From assembly GCA_035301265.1 (NCBI GenBank), contig DATGUP010000001.1, positions 1-64,000 of the forward strand: 64,000 nucleotides of DNA, written 5' to 3'. The position numbers were made by a program, and so were the translations under genes. The notes under the pieces are model-generated. The model saw only the letters and a list, made by a program, of their open reading frames with translations. It was not told the origin of the DNA and made no database searches. Positions 34,965 through 43,595 of this stretch are shown here, in pieces. How positions within the stretch are numbered: the stretch's first letter is position 1; each line of letters starts with the position of its first letter. This DNA is from DATGUP01 sp035301265 (lineage in GTDB: Bacteria; Bacillota; Bacilli; Bacillales; Amphibacillaceae).

Positions 34965-35026
34965 GGAGGTTTCTTTATATGCATTGTTGTTAAAGGCGGT
35001 AAGCTTTCTTAAGTTTACCGCCTTTA
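34965..35026 (+). other. ribosome site, four-codon frame and terminator: probable deletion scar or leader
   Basis: GAGGAGG is followed by ATG-CAT-TGT-TGT-TAA (34979-34993) and then at once by a perfect hairpin, TAAAGGCGGTAA (34991-35002) and TTACCGCCTTTA (35015-35026). Either it is a short leader peptide with an attenuator-like stem or, more simply, the start of a lost gene fused to its terminator. Between 35027 and 35278 I see no gene I can support. Confidence 0.4.
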
Positions 35027-35278
35027 ATGCCACTTTACTGCTAGAAAAACAGACTGTATGCGTACAACACTATACGACGATGAAAGGTTGGTCGATCGAT
35101 TTCCCAACTGCAACTATAGCCCCATCAAACACAAGCTGGTGTCGCGCCCAACTGTCTCAAGTGAACGGAGGGGCATTGAACAATAAAAAATCATTCAGTT
35201 TTGTAACCAAACGCTTTTTTAAATCTCTAATGAAGCTAGGTAAAACAAAACCGTTATCTACTGAAAATACACCCCAAC

Positions 35279-36106
35279 TTATTCTTTCAAGTTAAAATGA
35301 AAAGAAAGGTGATCCTCGATCGGGATCCATGCGCCAATCCCTTGTTTTGTAACGTTTTTGACAACAATAGACTTTTTCGTTCCTTTGAGTTTGAAATAAA
35401 CTTCGCCAAACGTCACTTGACCTGTTTCATTAACAGCAGGTACATTTGCTTTTAAAGAACCGTATTTTTTGATTGGAACATTATAAGCATTTTCCTTTTT
35501 GGTTCCCTTACCGATAATTGTCCGGTAGGCAAGCGGCAATTTGGTTTTTTTCTTGGCTGACAGAAGCATCATTTTTTTCACATGTTCAGGATTGGAAATC
35601 TTACTTGTTAACGCTCCTTTAACCTCTTTTTCTTCTTCTTGGCTGTAGATTATTTTTTGATCTCGGTCTCCACCGATATTGTTTAGTTCATTTGTATTAA
35701 TCGGCTGGTAATCCCAATTAATCGACGTATCCTCGGACTTGTAATTAAGCGGCCACCGTCCGATATAGACCATACCTCGATATCCAAATGCAATGGGCGA
35801 TGGATTCAGCGATGTTTCATTAAGCGTTTTGATAAGTTCTGGATTTTCAATCGGGACATCTGTATCCTCAAGCAGCTCCTGAATCAAATCGCTCGGCTCA
35901 ATGACTTCCAAGTCTTCCGAGGCATTTGGATACGTGTTTTCCTTGGCAATGTTTAAAACATGGTCGGGGATGGAAAAATCATCTGTCGCATCTGGCTTAT
36001 CTGTTTGTTTTTTTTGGTCTTTTTCCTCACCGATGGCTGCCAAGGGAGACATAAAAATCATGACAACGATAGTGAACACAACGCTGCTGAATTGTATCTG
36101 TTTCAT
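35279..36106 (-). CDS. yfkD: YfkD family exported protein
   Basis: Exported Bacillus protein of unknown function. The 275-residue product has a signal peptide (1-22, ending AAIGEE) and an acidic/basic linker. A conserved domain follows, including SIPDHVLNIAKENTYPNASEDL, GYRGMVYIGRWPLNYKSEDTSINWDYQPIN and the basic YRTIIGKGTKKENAY. The ATG at 36106 has AAAGGA upstream; the open frame extends 14 codons further. Position close to yfkH and yfkJ homologues supports the name. Confidence 0.85.
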   Translation of the reverse strand: MKQIQFSSVVFTIVVMIFMSPLAAIGEEKDQKKQTDKPDATDDFSIPDHVLNIAKENTYPNASEDLEVIEPSDLIQELLEDTDVPIENPELIKTLNETSLNPSPIAFGYRGMVYIGRWPLNYKSEDTSINWDYQPINTNELNNIGGDRDQKIIYSQEEEKEVKGALTSKISNPEHVKKMMLLSAKKKTKLPLAYRTIIGKGTKKENAYNVPIKKYGSLKANVPAVNETGQVTFGEVYFKLKGTKKSIVVKNVTKQGIGAWIPIEDHLSFHFNLKE

Positions 36107-36170
36107 GTGCCCATTCCTTTCATTTTTCTTTAGTTTTTTCGGGCACATGAAATTTATGCAAATAAAAAGC

Positions 36171-36578
36171 TTACTCGCTTAAGTCGATGACTTTAAGGTT
36201 TTCCTCTATATGGATGCTGTCCTGAACCGATTGAATCATTGGACAATGCTTCCGCGACAAAGCAAGATTTTTATGAAGTTTATCTGCATTCAACGCGTGA
36301 CCTTTGACTGTATACAGCAAGTTAATACGTTCAATTCGATTAGCTGCATCCGGATTGCGTTCAACCTCCGCTGTGATCGTTAAATCATTAATAGTCATCC
36401 GCTGTTTTTGTAATATTTTACGAAAAACCGAACCGCTGCAGCCGACAATCGAAGCAACCATGAGTTGAAACGGGCGAAAGCCATGATTTTCATCGCTGGA
36501 TACATCCAAATTACCAAACGTTAATTCAGTTTGCATGCCTTTTTCTTGCATATCAAATGTCATCGTCGTCTTCTCCAT
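36171..36578 (-). CDS. OsmC family protein
   Basis: Small thiol-dependent peroxidase-fold protein of the OsmC/Ohr superfamily. The 135-residue product has two conserved cysteines: one in ASIVGCSGSVFR (about residue 47) and one in LSRKHCPMIQS (about 112), the pair used to reduce organic hydroperoxides in Ohr. The sequence looks more like the OsmC-like YhfA group than true Ohr, so the substrate is uncertain. It starts after AGGAGG. Confidence 0.82.
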   Translation of the reverse strand: MEKTTMTFDMQEKGMQTELTFGNLDVSSDENHGFRPFQLMVASIVGCSGSVFRKILQKQRMTINDLTITAEVERNPDAANRIERINLLYTVKGHALNADKLHKNLALSRKHCPMIQSVQDSIHIEENLKVIDLSE

Positions 36579-36625
36579 ATTTAAACCTCCTAACGATTTA
36601 TCACAAGTTGTTTTGTTTATTATTT

Positions 36626-37447
36626 CTAGGATCGGTTTGTATGAACGATAGCGTTAATGAATCCGCCCAAAATGATAATAACCCCGGAAATATAAAACCA
36701 AATCATTAGAACAATGATCGTCCCTAAACTACCATAGGTTGCGGAATAGTTACCGATGGCACTAACATAGTACGAAAAAGCGAGTGAAACTAACTGCCAG
36801 CTGACAGTCGTGAAAATCGCACCCCACACCGCATGTTGAAGACAAATGTGTTGATTCGGGGACAACACATATAATGCCAGAAAAACGATAAAAAAAACAA
36901 CCGATGATACAGCCCAGCGCAACGTATCCCATGTCGCAAGGAAATCTTCGCTCAAGCCGACAAACGAGAAAATATAAAGGCCGATCGTTTTCCCAAAAAT
37001 CGGCAGCAAAAAAGCGACGCTAATGATAACGACCATAGCAATCGTCAGAATGATTGCAATCAAACGCGATACAATAAATGAGCGGTCTTCCTCAACACCA
37101 TAGGCACGGTTGAATGCCCGCATTAAAGCGTTAATGCCTTTTGACGCTGACCATAATGTACCTATGATGCTAATCGATAGCAGGCCACTGTTTTGCCGTT
37201 TGGCTAACTGTTGGATATTTGTCATAACCCATTCCATAATTTCTGGGGGTGCATACGTTTCAATAAAAGCAGTTATATTGTCCAAATCAAGTGGTAAATA
37301 GCCGATCAACGTCAATAAAAAAAGCAGGAAGGGAAAAAGAGATAACAGGAAAAAGTAAGCCAGTTGAGCCGCCAATCCGAAAACATCTTCACTCACGACC
37401 CGTTGGTATAATTGCTTTAAAAAACCGGCTACCTTTTCCGCATCCAT
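36626..37447 (-). CDS. yfkH: YihY/BrkB-type inner membrane protein (YfkH-like)
   Basis: Integral membrane protein of the YihY family (older name RNase BN), function unsettled. It has 273 residues with six helices and the conserved opening GLAAQLAYFFLLSLFPFLLFLLTL, IIGTLWSASKGINALMRAFN in the middle and GSLGTIIVLMIWFYISGVIIILGG near the end. The ATG at 37447 is chosen over the frame opening at 37519: it has AAGGA with a preceding GGAGG, and it avoids overlap with the YtxH-like gene. Confidence 0.85.
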   Translation of the reverse strand: MDAEKVAGFLKQLYQRVVSEDVFGLAAQLAYFFLLSLFPFLLFLLTLIGYLPLDLDNITAFIETYAPPEIMEWVMTNIQQLAKRQNSGLLSISIIGTLWSASKGINALMRAFNRAYGVEEDRSFIVSRLIAIILTIAMVVIISVAFLLPIFGKTIGLYIFSFVGLSEDFLATWDTLRWAVSSVVFFIVFLALYVLSPNQHICLQHAVWGAIFTTVSWQLVSLAFSYYVSAIGNYSATYGSLGTIIVLMIWFYISGVIIILGGFINAIVHTNRS

Positions 37448-37466
37448 TTTCTTTTCCTTCCTCCTT

Positions 37467-37772
37467 TTAATCCGACGGGTCGTCCAGTTTTTTTGGTTCC
37501 TTTTTAGAAAATTTCTCAATTGTTTCTTCGACTTGTTCTAGCGCATTGATGGCATTGTCTGCTCCGCTCGTAAACGTCGTATTGAATTGTTCATATTTGT
37601 CTTTGATGTTTTGAACACCTTCTGACGGATGCTTCGCATAATACATCGTTGCATCTTTTGCATCGTGAAATTTTTGTTTAGCATAGGACCGAGCATCCCG
37701 GTCCAATAGAGCGATTAGACCGCCAACAGCTGCTCCGATGGCAATCCCTGTATATAATTTTCTTTTTCCCAT
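37467..37772 (-). CDS. YtxH-like small protein
   Basis: 101-residue protein with an N-terminal glycine-rich hydrophobic helix (YTGIAIGAAVGGLIALL, about 6-22) followed by an amphipathic charged helical tail, the layout of YtxH-domain stress proteins. It lies between the YihY and phosphatase genes with 19 and 18 bases either side, so it is probably cotranscribed. B. subtilis has the small general-stress gene yfkI at this place; equivalence is inferred from position. Confidence 0.7.
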   Translation of the reverse strand: MGKRKLYTGIAIGAAVGGLIALLDRDARSYAKQKFHDAKDATMYYAKHPSEGVQNIKDKYEQFNTTFTSGADNAINALEQVEETIEKFSKKEPKKLDDPSD

Positions 37773-37790
37773 TTTACTCGCCCCTTTACG

Positions 37791-38264
37791 TTATAGATGA
37801 TGTTTATCCTTAATATAGGCTAATAAATTCGCACAACCTGTCGAAACAAGTTGATACGTATAGGCAAAATTTCCAGTGTAATACGGATCAGGGATGTTTT
37901 CCTCTTCCGGATCATTAACAAAATCCATCAGTTTGGCAACCATTGGTGATTTGTCACTGATTTGATGCATGGCCTTTAAATCATTTATATTTTGCTCATC
38001 CATGCCAATGATATAATCAAATCTTTCCCAATCGCGTTGACGAATTTGCCGCGCTGTTAATCCGGTATAAGCAATATCATTTTTTTGTAAAATCGCCCGC
38101 GTTTCGTAGTGCGGTGGTTCGCCCGTATGCCAATTGCCGATACCAGCTGAATCGGTTTCAATCTGTCCGTCCAATCGTTCGCTTTTAATCATATCGGCGA
38201 GCACAGCTTCGGCCATTGGCGATCGGCAAATATTTCCCAAACAAACAAATAAAATACGAATCAT
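37791..38264 (-). CDS. yfkJ: low-molecular-weight protein-tyrosine phosphatase (YfkJ)
   Basis: Phosphatase of arsenate-reductase fold. The P-loop VCLGNICRSP gives nucleophile C8 and Arg14, and the general-acid loop IPDPYYTG lies near residue 118-125. The 157-residue length is standard. In B. subtilis YfkJ is linked to ethanol and stress resistance. It is probably the promoter-proximal gene of the yfkJ/YtxH/yfkH group. Confidence 0.9.
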   Translation of the reverse strand: MIRILFVCLGNICRSPMAEAVLADMIKSERLDGQIETDSAGIGNWHTGEPPHYETRAILQKNDIAYTGLTARQIRQRDWERFDYIIGMDEQNINDLKAMHQISDKSPMVAKLMDFVNDPEEENIPDPYYTGNFAYTYQLVSTGCANLLAYIKDKHHL

Positions 38265-38314
38265 AATAATGCACCCCTACATTTTTAAAATAATAAACGG
38301 CTTGCGATTTTTGT

Positions 38315-38980
38315 CTAGACGAGTGGTTCGATACACGTAGGATCATTATGTTTCGCCGAATTGACGTATGTGCTCACATCATATACCGTCAATTCTTCTT
38401 CTTCCAGCCGTTGCAAAAACTGTTGCGCCCGAACTGGGTGCTTCGTTTGCGGGGCAATCCATGCATCTTCTTTGCCCTTGGGGAGAATGATCGGCATGCG
38501 ATGGTGGATATGCTTTATGAACATATTAGCTTCTTTTGTTAAAATGGTGCATGTAAACAACGTCTTTCCGTTACGCTCCCATTTATCCCAGAGGCCAGCA
38601 AAAGCAAACAGTTGTCGTTTTGCCGGTTTGATTCGTTTCGGTTGTTTCGTCTTATCGTTTTTCTTCCATTCATAAAAGCTATCCGCGACAATTAAACACC
38701 GTTTGCGAGCCATCAGTGATTTGAAACTCGGCTTTTCATGCGCCGTTTCACTGCGAGCGTTAATCATTTTATAACCGATTTTTTCATCATGTGCCCAAGA
38801 GGGGACAAGCCCCCAGCGCAAATATCCGGCTCGTTTATTATGGCCGTCATGAATGATAGCGAGAACGTTTTGCCCAGGGGCAATATTATAGCTTGGTTCA
38901 TAATCCTTGATATCATTGGATAAACCAAATGTATCTAATATTTCCTCTTCTTCAGCAAACAGCGTATACCGGCCACACAT
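38315..38980 (-). CDS. SOS response-associated peptidase (SRAP/YedK/HMCES family)
   Basis: Protein that covalently caps abasic sites in single-stranded DNA through its N-terminal cysteine. It starts MCGRYT, so Cys2 becomes the N-terminus after Met removal; this fixes the start at 38980, where GGAGG lies upstream, rather than the earlier ATG at 39001. Other SRAP motifs are NIAPGQ, GLVPSWA, NARSET, RRCLIVADSFYEWKK-like RKRCLIVADSFYEW and IHHRMPIILP. The 221-residue length is typical. Confidence 0.92.
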   Translation of the reverse strand: MCGRYTLFAEEEEILDTFGLSNDIKDYEPSYNIAPGQNVLAIIHDGHNKRAGYLRWGLVPSWAHDEKIGYKMINARSETAHEKPSFKSLMARKRCLIVADSFYEWKKNDKTKQPKRIKPAKRQLFAFAGLWDKWERNGKTLFTCTILTKEANMFIKHIHHRMPIILPKGKEDAWIAPQTKHPVRAQQFLQRLEEEELTVYDVSTYVNSAKHNDPTCIEPLV

Positions 38981-39027
38981 AGATATTTCCTCCTTATTCA
39001 TCGGCGATAGCTAGTCCTCAATACAAA

Positions 39028-39792
39028 CTATGGCATTGCGCTCGTTTGATGCGGATCTGATTCAGATTCATTGAAAGGTTTCTTAAGCGAGGCAGCAATT
39101 GTTTTTTCAATAGCTGACACAAGCTGAGCTGTTTTTTTACCTTCATAGTCTTCAGGCCAAATCGGCGCATGAATCGTTAAATAAATCGTAGAAGGTTGAA
39201 CCCGGCCGCTACCTTCCTCCAATATTTTGTATGTGCCGTCGATCGTCACGGGAACGATCGGAACCTTGGCTTTAAAGGCCATTCGTAAACTACCAGGCTT
39301 AAACGGATTCAGCTGGCGCCCTCCTCGCCGGGTACCTTCAGGAAAAATCACCATTGAATGGCCATTTTTTAAGTTTCTAATCCCTTGGTTAATTGCCTTA
39401 ACAGACTGCCGGCGATCGTTTCGATCGATAAATACGCAGTTTAAAAGTTCCATCCATTGCTTAACAATCGGAATTTTTTTAATTTCCTTTTTCGCGATAA
39501 AGCCAATCGGTTTGCCAAGAAAACCGATCAATGCCAGTATATCAAATAGACCTTGGTGATTGGCCACAAATAACGCCGGTCCTTCAGGCAAATGATCTTT
39601 CCCTTCTACATAAACGGGTGTCTTCGTGGTGTGAACAATTTTTTGGGCTACCGTATGGGGCGTCTGAAACAACTCGTCGTCAATCGAGTTGATGTGCTTT
39701 TTTTGTGCCAGTTTTTTCGCTTTTCGCAATGGAAACACCGTGCCGATAACGAGAAGAATCGAATAAACGTAAACTTTTATATTATAAAACAC
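39028..39792 (-). CDS. plsC: 1-acyl-sn-glycerol-3-phosphate acyltransferase (PlsC family)
   Basis: Acylates lysophosphatidic acid at the sn-2 position. An N-terminal membrane helix (about 5-22) precedes the catalytic HX4D motif NHQGLFD and the second motif FPEGTRR, with FKPGSLRMA and VPVTIDG following. I chose the GTG at 39792, which has AAGGAG eight bases upstream; the frame opens at an ATG at 39840 without a site. The length (254) is normal. Confidence 0.87.
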   Translation of the reverse strand: MFYNIKVYVYSILLVIGTVFPLRKAKKLAQKKHINSIDDELFQTPHTVAQKIVHTTKTPVYVEGKDHLPEGPALFVANHQGLFDILALIGFLGKPIGFIAKKEIKKIPIVKQWMELLNCVFIDRNDRRQSVKAINQGIRNLKNGHSMVIFPEGTRRGGRQLNPFKPGSLRMAFKAKVPIVPVTIDGTYKILEEGSGRVQPSTIYLTIHAPIWPEDYEGKKTAQLVSAIEKTIAASLKKPFNESESDPHQTSAMP

Positions 39793-39879
39793 CGATTTCA
39801 CTCCTTTTTTCCTCGGTACGGTTTCGCCTTGGCAAAACACTTCAACAAAATTGTAGCAGAAATGGAGTGAAAAATGTAT

Positions 39880-39913
39880 ACTATAGAAAAAAAGACTGGC
39901 TGCAGCCAGTCTT
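39880..39913 (-). terminator. terminator of the CAP-domain gene
   Basis: A perfect 22-base palindrome with arm AAGACTGGCTG (39892-39913), followed on the minus strand by TTTTTTTC, 8 bases after the stop codon. Confidence 0.88.
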
Positions 39914-39920
39914 CAATCGT

Positions 39921-40646
39921 TTATTTGCCGATAAATTGTTGTGTCCAGTGATTACCTTTTTCATAATAACCGACACCGATATGGGTGAAATCCTCATTCA
40001 AAATATTCGCGCGATGACCCTCGCTATTCATCCAAGCGTTGACGACTTCGGACGGAGTACGCTGTCCTTTGGCAATGTTTTCACCAGCATTGGTATAGGA
40101 AATTCCCCAATCCTGCATCATTTGAAATGGCGAGCCATATGTCGGACTGTTATGGGAAAAATAATCATTTAGAGCCATGTCGCGTGATTTTTCTTGAGCA
40201 ACTCGGCTTAATTCCCAATCAACTTTTAATGGTTCAAGCCCGTGCTTCTGACGTTCTTCATTGGTTAAAGCAACGACTTCCTGTTCAAATTGGCTAAGCT
40301 GATCTTGGTGCTCTGATTGGTTTTGCTGCTTAGAAGGATGTTGTCTTTCCTGCTCAGCTTGATCTGTTTGGTATTCCAGTTGATTTTCATCCGTTTTATT
40401 GGATTCTTTCTTATCTGGTGTCGGTGTTACTTGCTTTTGCTCTTGTGTCATGGGTTGTTCGTGGCTTTCATTTTGCATCCAACTGAAGCAATTATTATGG
40501 TGATAAAATGGCAAGGCATTTCCCATAGAATATGTTTCTATTGTATCGTTATGATATGTTGAGCCAGCATTAACAGATGATAGAAATACACCGCCGAACA
40601 ACAATGTCATCGACAGTACCGTGACCATGCTGATTTTTTTAAACAT
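39921..40646 (-). CDS. secreted CAP-domain protein (YkwD-like)
   Basis: Exported protein: signal peptide (1-27, ending SSVNAG), a Gln/Asn/Lys-rich linker (about 55-115) and a C-terminal CAP/SCP domain. In the CAP domain the conserved TNEERQKHGL, SHNSP, GENIAKG and GHRANILN segments, with the two His and two Glu of the cavity, are visible. Bacillus homologues such as YkwD are extracellular and of uncertain role; some CAP proteins bind the spore or cell wall. The ATG at 40646 follows AAAGGAG; an extra 40 upstream codons in frame are not supported. Confidence 0.87.
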   Translation of the reverse strand: MFKKISMVTVLSMTLLFGGVFLSSVNAGSTYHNDTIETYSMGNALPFYHHNNCFSWMQNESHEQPMTQEQKQVTPTPDKKESNKTDENQLEYQTDQAEQERQHPSKQQNQSEHQDQLSQFEQEVVALTNEERQKHGLEPLKVDWELSRVAQEKSRDMALNDYFSHNSPTYGSPFQMMQDWGISYTNAGENIAKGQRTPSEVVNAWMNSEGHRANILNEDFTHIGVGYYEKGNHWTQQFIGK

Positions 40647-40986
40647 AAAGTGTCGCTCCTTTAAAGAATTTTTTCTTGTACTAAAAATATAGCATGGAAT
40701 TTTTGTAATATTTAAGGTAAAGACTGCCAATGACACCACGACGTGTAGAATACCGATGAATAGCACGGGCGTGGAGGAAAATACTGAACGTGTTGGTGGA
40801 AATTGCCGTAAACTTAGACTTGACGAAGATTAATAGACTGGCGTTATATTACATTATTTGTCTTTTTGTAACGAAAATGTTACTTGATTTTTTGTCGCAT
40901 GATGTTCTATTTTAAGAGGAGATGAGAATTATAAGAGAGAGAGAGTCGACCAATTTATGGCAGTAATACATATACCCTAGAAACTA
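40647..40986. other. intergenic region between the CAP gene and mreBH
   Basis: About 340 bases with no gene. There is a short inverted repeat (GTAAC and GTTAC near 40868-40883). I could not find a convincing SigI-type promoter for mreBH, although mreBH is SigI-controlled in B. subtilis. Confidence 0.35.
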
Positions 40987-40995
40987 TGCTACAAT
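40987..40995 (+). promoter_or_regulatory. extended -10 promoter element upstream of mreBH
   Basis: TG-C-TACAAT, 63 bases before the mreBH start codon. The -35 region is poor. Confidence 0.45.
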
Positions 40996-41058
40996 AAATA
41001 ATATGATATTTCGACCATTTATTTATCTCATAAAATGTCATCATTGGAGGAACATATT

Positions 41059-42066
41059 ATGTTTTCAAATGCTGAAATTGGCATTGATTTAGGAACAGCC
41101 AATATACTGATTTATTCTAAATCGAAAGGAATTGTTTTGAACGAGCCGTCAGTCGTCGCGATCGACACGACTACAAAAAATGTCGTTGCGGTCGGCGAAG
41201 AAGCTAAAGAAATGGTTGGTAAAACACCGCAAAACATCGTTCCGATCCGCCCGTTAAAAGACGGTGTCATCGCGGATTATGATGTCACCGCCCAGATGCT
41301 TAAAGTGTTTTTAAAAAAAGTGAGCAAGAAGATGGGTTTGTCAATGCGCAAACCTACCGTTGTTGTCTGCACTCCATCGGGAAGTACAAGTGTAGAACGC
41401 CGTGCCATTCATAATGCGATCACAAGCTACGGGGCAAAACAGGTTCATTTGATTGAAGAGCCTGTGGCGGCTGCTATCGGTGCCGATCTGCCCGTAGAAG
41501 AACCCATTGCCAATGTCATCGTTGATATTGGAGGAGGGACTTCAGAAGTTGGTATCATATCCTTTGGCGGTGTCGTCTCCTGCAACGATGCCCGTATCGG
41601 AGGCGACAATATGGACGAAGCGATCATTAACTACATCCGAAAACAATATAATATTCTAGTCGGTGAACGCACAGCTGAAACTATTAAAACAACGATTGGC
41701 TATTCCCATCCCAACCATAAAGAGGAAACAATGGAAGTACGCGGACGCGACATGGTGAGCGGCTTGCCCAAAACCATTACGATATCTTCTAAAGAAATTC
41801 ATACCGCTTTGAAAGAATCGCTCGAACAAATTTTAGAAACAATTCGTGTGACCTTGGAAAACTGTCCGCCCGAATTGAGCGGTGACATTGTTGATCGAGG
41901 CATTGTCCTAACCGGCGGCGGATCACAGTTAAACGGAATGAAAGAATGGCTCGCGCATGAAATCAACGTCCCCGTTCATACGGCCCCTAACCCGCTTGAA
42001 TCAGTAGCTATTGGTACCGGTCGGTCACTGAAAATGATTGAGAAATTGCAGAAAGCGGCGACATAA
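41059..42066 (+). CDS. mreBH: rod-shape actin-like protein MreBH
   Basis: Actin-fold ATPase that guides cell-wall synthesis; in B. subtilis MreBH directs the LytE hydrolase. The 335-residue product has phosphate-1 IGIDLGTANILIYS, connect-1 and the phosphate-2 DIGGGTSEVGIISFGG, and adenosine-binding LTGGGSQLNGM. The opening MF-x-x-x-EIGIDLGTANILIYSK and the segment PSVVAIDTTTKNVVAVG fit MreBH better than MreB or Mbl. The ATG at 41059 follows TTGGAGG. Confidence 0.88.
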   Translation: MFSNAEIGIDLGTANILIYSKSKGIVLNEPSVVAIDTTTKNVVAVGEEAKEMVGKTPQNIVPIRPLKDGVIADYDVTAQMLKVFLKKVSKKMGLSMRKPTVVVCTPSGSTSVERRAIHNAITSYGAKQVHLIEEPVAAAIGADLPVEEPIANVIVDIGGGTSEVGIISFGGVVSCNDARIGGDNMDEAIINYIRKQYNILVGERTAETIKTTIGYSHPNHKEETMEVRGRDMVSGLPKTITISSKEIHTALKESLEQILETIRVTLENCPPELSGDIVDRGIVLTGGGSQLNGMKEWLAHEINVPVHTAPNPLESVAIGTGRSLKMIEKLQKAAT

Positions 42067-42220
42067 CCGCTGTGATTCAGATATTTGTCCTTCGTCTCAA
42101 ATGATGGAGGACATTTTATATATTTTCCAATCTTTAACGTTGCTAATATATTCATCTGTTTTCTATATAACGACCCTGCTTTGCGTCAAAACGATTGATT
42201 CGCTATGTTATGTAAAAATA

Positions 42221-42249
42221 TTTACATTTTTTTCAAACTACTATATAAT
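42221..42249 (+). promoter_or_regulatory. SigA promoter of the glutarate-pathway operon
   Basis: TTTACA (42221-42226) and a perfect TATAAT (42244-42249) with a 17-base spacer. Transcription from about 42256 would produce a leader of about 165 bases before the first gene. Confidence 0.75.
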
Positions 42250-42285
42250 AGAAGTATCATTCCCTAAACGTCATCATACTGCCTA

Positions 42286-42382
42286 ATCTGCTTACAACCC
42301 TCACCGGGGTTGTTCCAGCAGATAAAAGCCAGTTCAAAATCCCCCGCGTTCATTGTGGGCAAATTTGAACTGGCTTATTTTT
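42286..42382 (+). promoter_or_regulatory. two-hairpin leader RNA ending in an intrinsic terminator
   Basis: Hairpin 1: outer arms ATCTGCT (42286-42292) and AGCAGAT (42317-42323), inner arms ACAACCC (42294-42300) and GGGTTGT (42307-42313). Hairpin 2: perfect 13-base arms AAGCCAGTTCAAA (42326-42338) and TTTGAACTGGCTT (42364-42376), followed by ATTTTTAT. It lies between a good promoter and the first gene of the operon, so it looks like an attenuator or riboswitch. It does not match any riboswitch class I can recognise. If mreBH transcripts reach this far it could instead be their terminator. Confidence 0.55.
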
Positions 42383-42419
42383 ATGATAATCCTACAAAAC
42401 TCTAACAGGAGGTGTGCTC

Positions 42420-43595
42420 ATGTCTCATCCATTAACAAACATTCGGATTCTCGACTTGTCTCGTGTGCTTGCTGGACCGTACTGCACAATGATTCTCGGC
42501 GATCTTGGAGCAGAAGTTATTAAAGTCGAGGCTCCTGGAAGCGGCGATGAAACACGCAAATGGGGCCCGCCTTTTCAAAACGGAGTGAGTGCCTATTACC
42601 TTTGTGCCAATCGCAACAAAAAAAGCATCACGGTCAACTTAAAATCACAAACCGGCCGTAACACGATTAAACAACTCATTCGTGAAAGCGATGTTATTGT
42701 TAATAATTTTAAAACGGGGACAATGGAGCGATTTGGCCTTGATTATGATACCCTTGCAAAAATCAATCCGGGTATCATCTATTGTTCCATAACCGGATTT
42801 GGCGAAACCGGCCCTTATCGAAACCGACCGGGTTATGATTTTATCATTCAGGCAATGAGCGGCCTGATGAGTATCACCGGTGATGAAGTGTCCGGTCCAC
42901 AAAAAGTGGGTGTCGCTATCACCGATATTTTAACCGGATTGTATGCTTGCATCGGCATTCAGGGAGCCTTGTTAGAACGCACTCGTTCGGGAAAAGGACA
43001 GAAACTCGATTTAGCGCTTTATGATTCAGCCATCAGTGCGCTCGTTAATATCGGAAGCAACTATCTCATCTCAGGTGAGATTCCACAAGCACTCGGCAAT
43101 GCACATCCTAACATTGTACCATACCAAACATTTCAAACGATGGACGGGGAAATGGTAATCGCAGTCGGCAATGACCAACAATTCACAACGCTTTGTCGCA
43201 TTTTACAAAGAGACGATTTAGCCTCCGACGAACGTTTCAGTACAAATCCAAAGCGGGTGGCAAACCGCGACATTCTTATTCCACTTTTACAAGAAATATT
43301 TAAGCAAAAATCGTCTGCGTACTGGCAGGAAAAATGTCAGAAAGAAGGCATCCCGTGCGGTCCGATTCAAAATATGGCGGATGTGGTCAATGATCCGCAA
43401 CTGAAAGCACGCGATATGTTTATCGATTATAAACATCCGTCTGCCGGATCGATTACGATGATCGGTAGTCCCCTTAAATTTTCTCGGACCCCCATCTCAT
43501 TGCGACATCATCCACCTGAGGCAGGCGAACATAACGATGTTATTCTAGGCCAACAGAAAACAAATGACACAAGGAGAGGATCGTATGAATTTTGA
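42420..43595 (+). CDS. class III CoA-transferase (CaiB/BaiF), proposed glutarate CoA-transferase
   Basis: Moves CoA between carboxylic acids through an aspartyl-CoA thioester. The 391-residue product has the Rossmann-like N-terminus (NIRILDLSRVLAGPYCTMILGDLGAEVIKVE) and the catalytic aspartate D169 in VAITDILTG, the same number as in formyl-CoA transferase. Downstream it overlaps by 11 bases a gene with glutaryl-CoA dehydrogenase features, so I infer succinyl-CoA:glutarate CoA-transferase activity, like human SUGCT of this family. AGGAGG six bases upstream supports the ATG at 42420. Other dicarboxylates remain possible. Confidence 0.8.
   Translation: MSHPLTNIRILDLSRVLAGPYCTMILGDLGAEVIKVEAPGSGDETRKWGPPFQNGVSAYYLCANRNKKSITVNLKSQTGRNTIKQLIRESDVIVNNFKTGTMERFGLDYDTLAKINPGIIYCSITGFGETGPYRNRPGYDFIIQAMSGLMSITGDEVSGPQKVGVAITDILTGLYACIGIQGALLERTRSGKGQKLDLALYDSAISALVNIGSNYLISGEIPQALGNAHPNIVPYQTFQTMDGEMVIAVGNDQQFTTLCRILQRDDLASDERFSTNPKRVANRDILIPLLQEIFKQKSSAYWQEKCQKEGIPCGPIQNMADVVNDPQLKARDMFIDYKHPSAGSITMIGSPLKFSRTPISLRHHPPEAGEHNDVILGQQKTNDTRRGSYEF

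Noticed and set aside
34984..35295. Plus-strand 103-codon open frame
   Set aside because: Begins within a terminator stem, has no good start site, and overlaps the end of yfkD; codon pattern is not convincing.
40767..41058. SigI-type promoter for mreBH
   Set aside because: No clear ACCCCC and CGAA pair at the right spacing; the only reasonable element is an extended -10 of SigA type.
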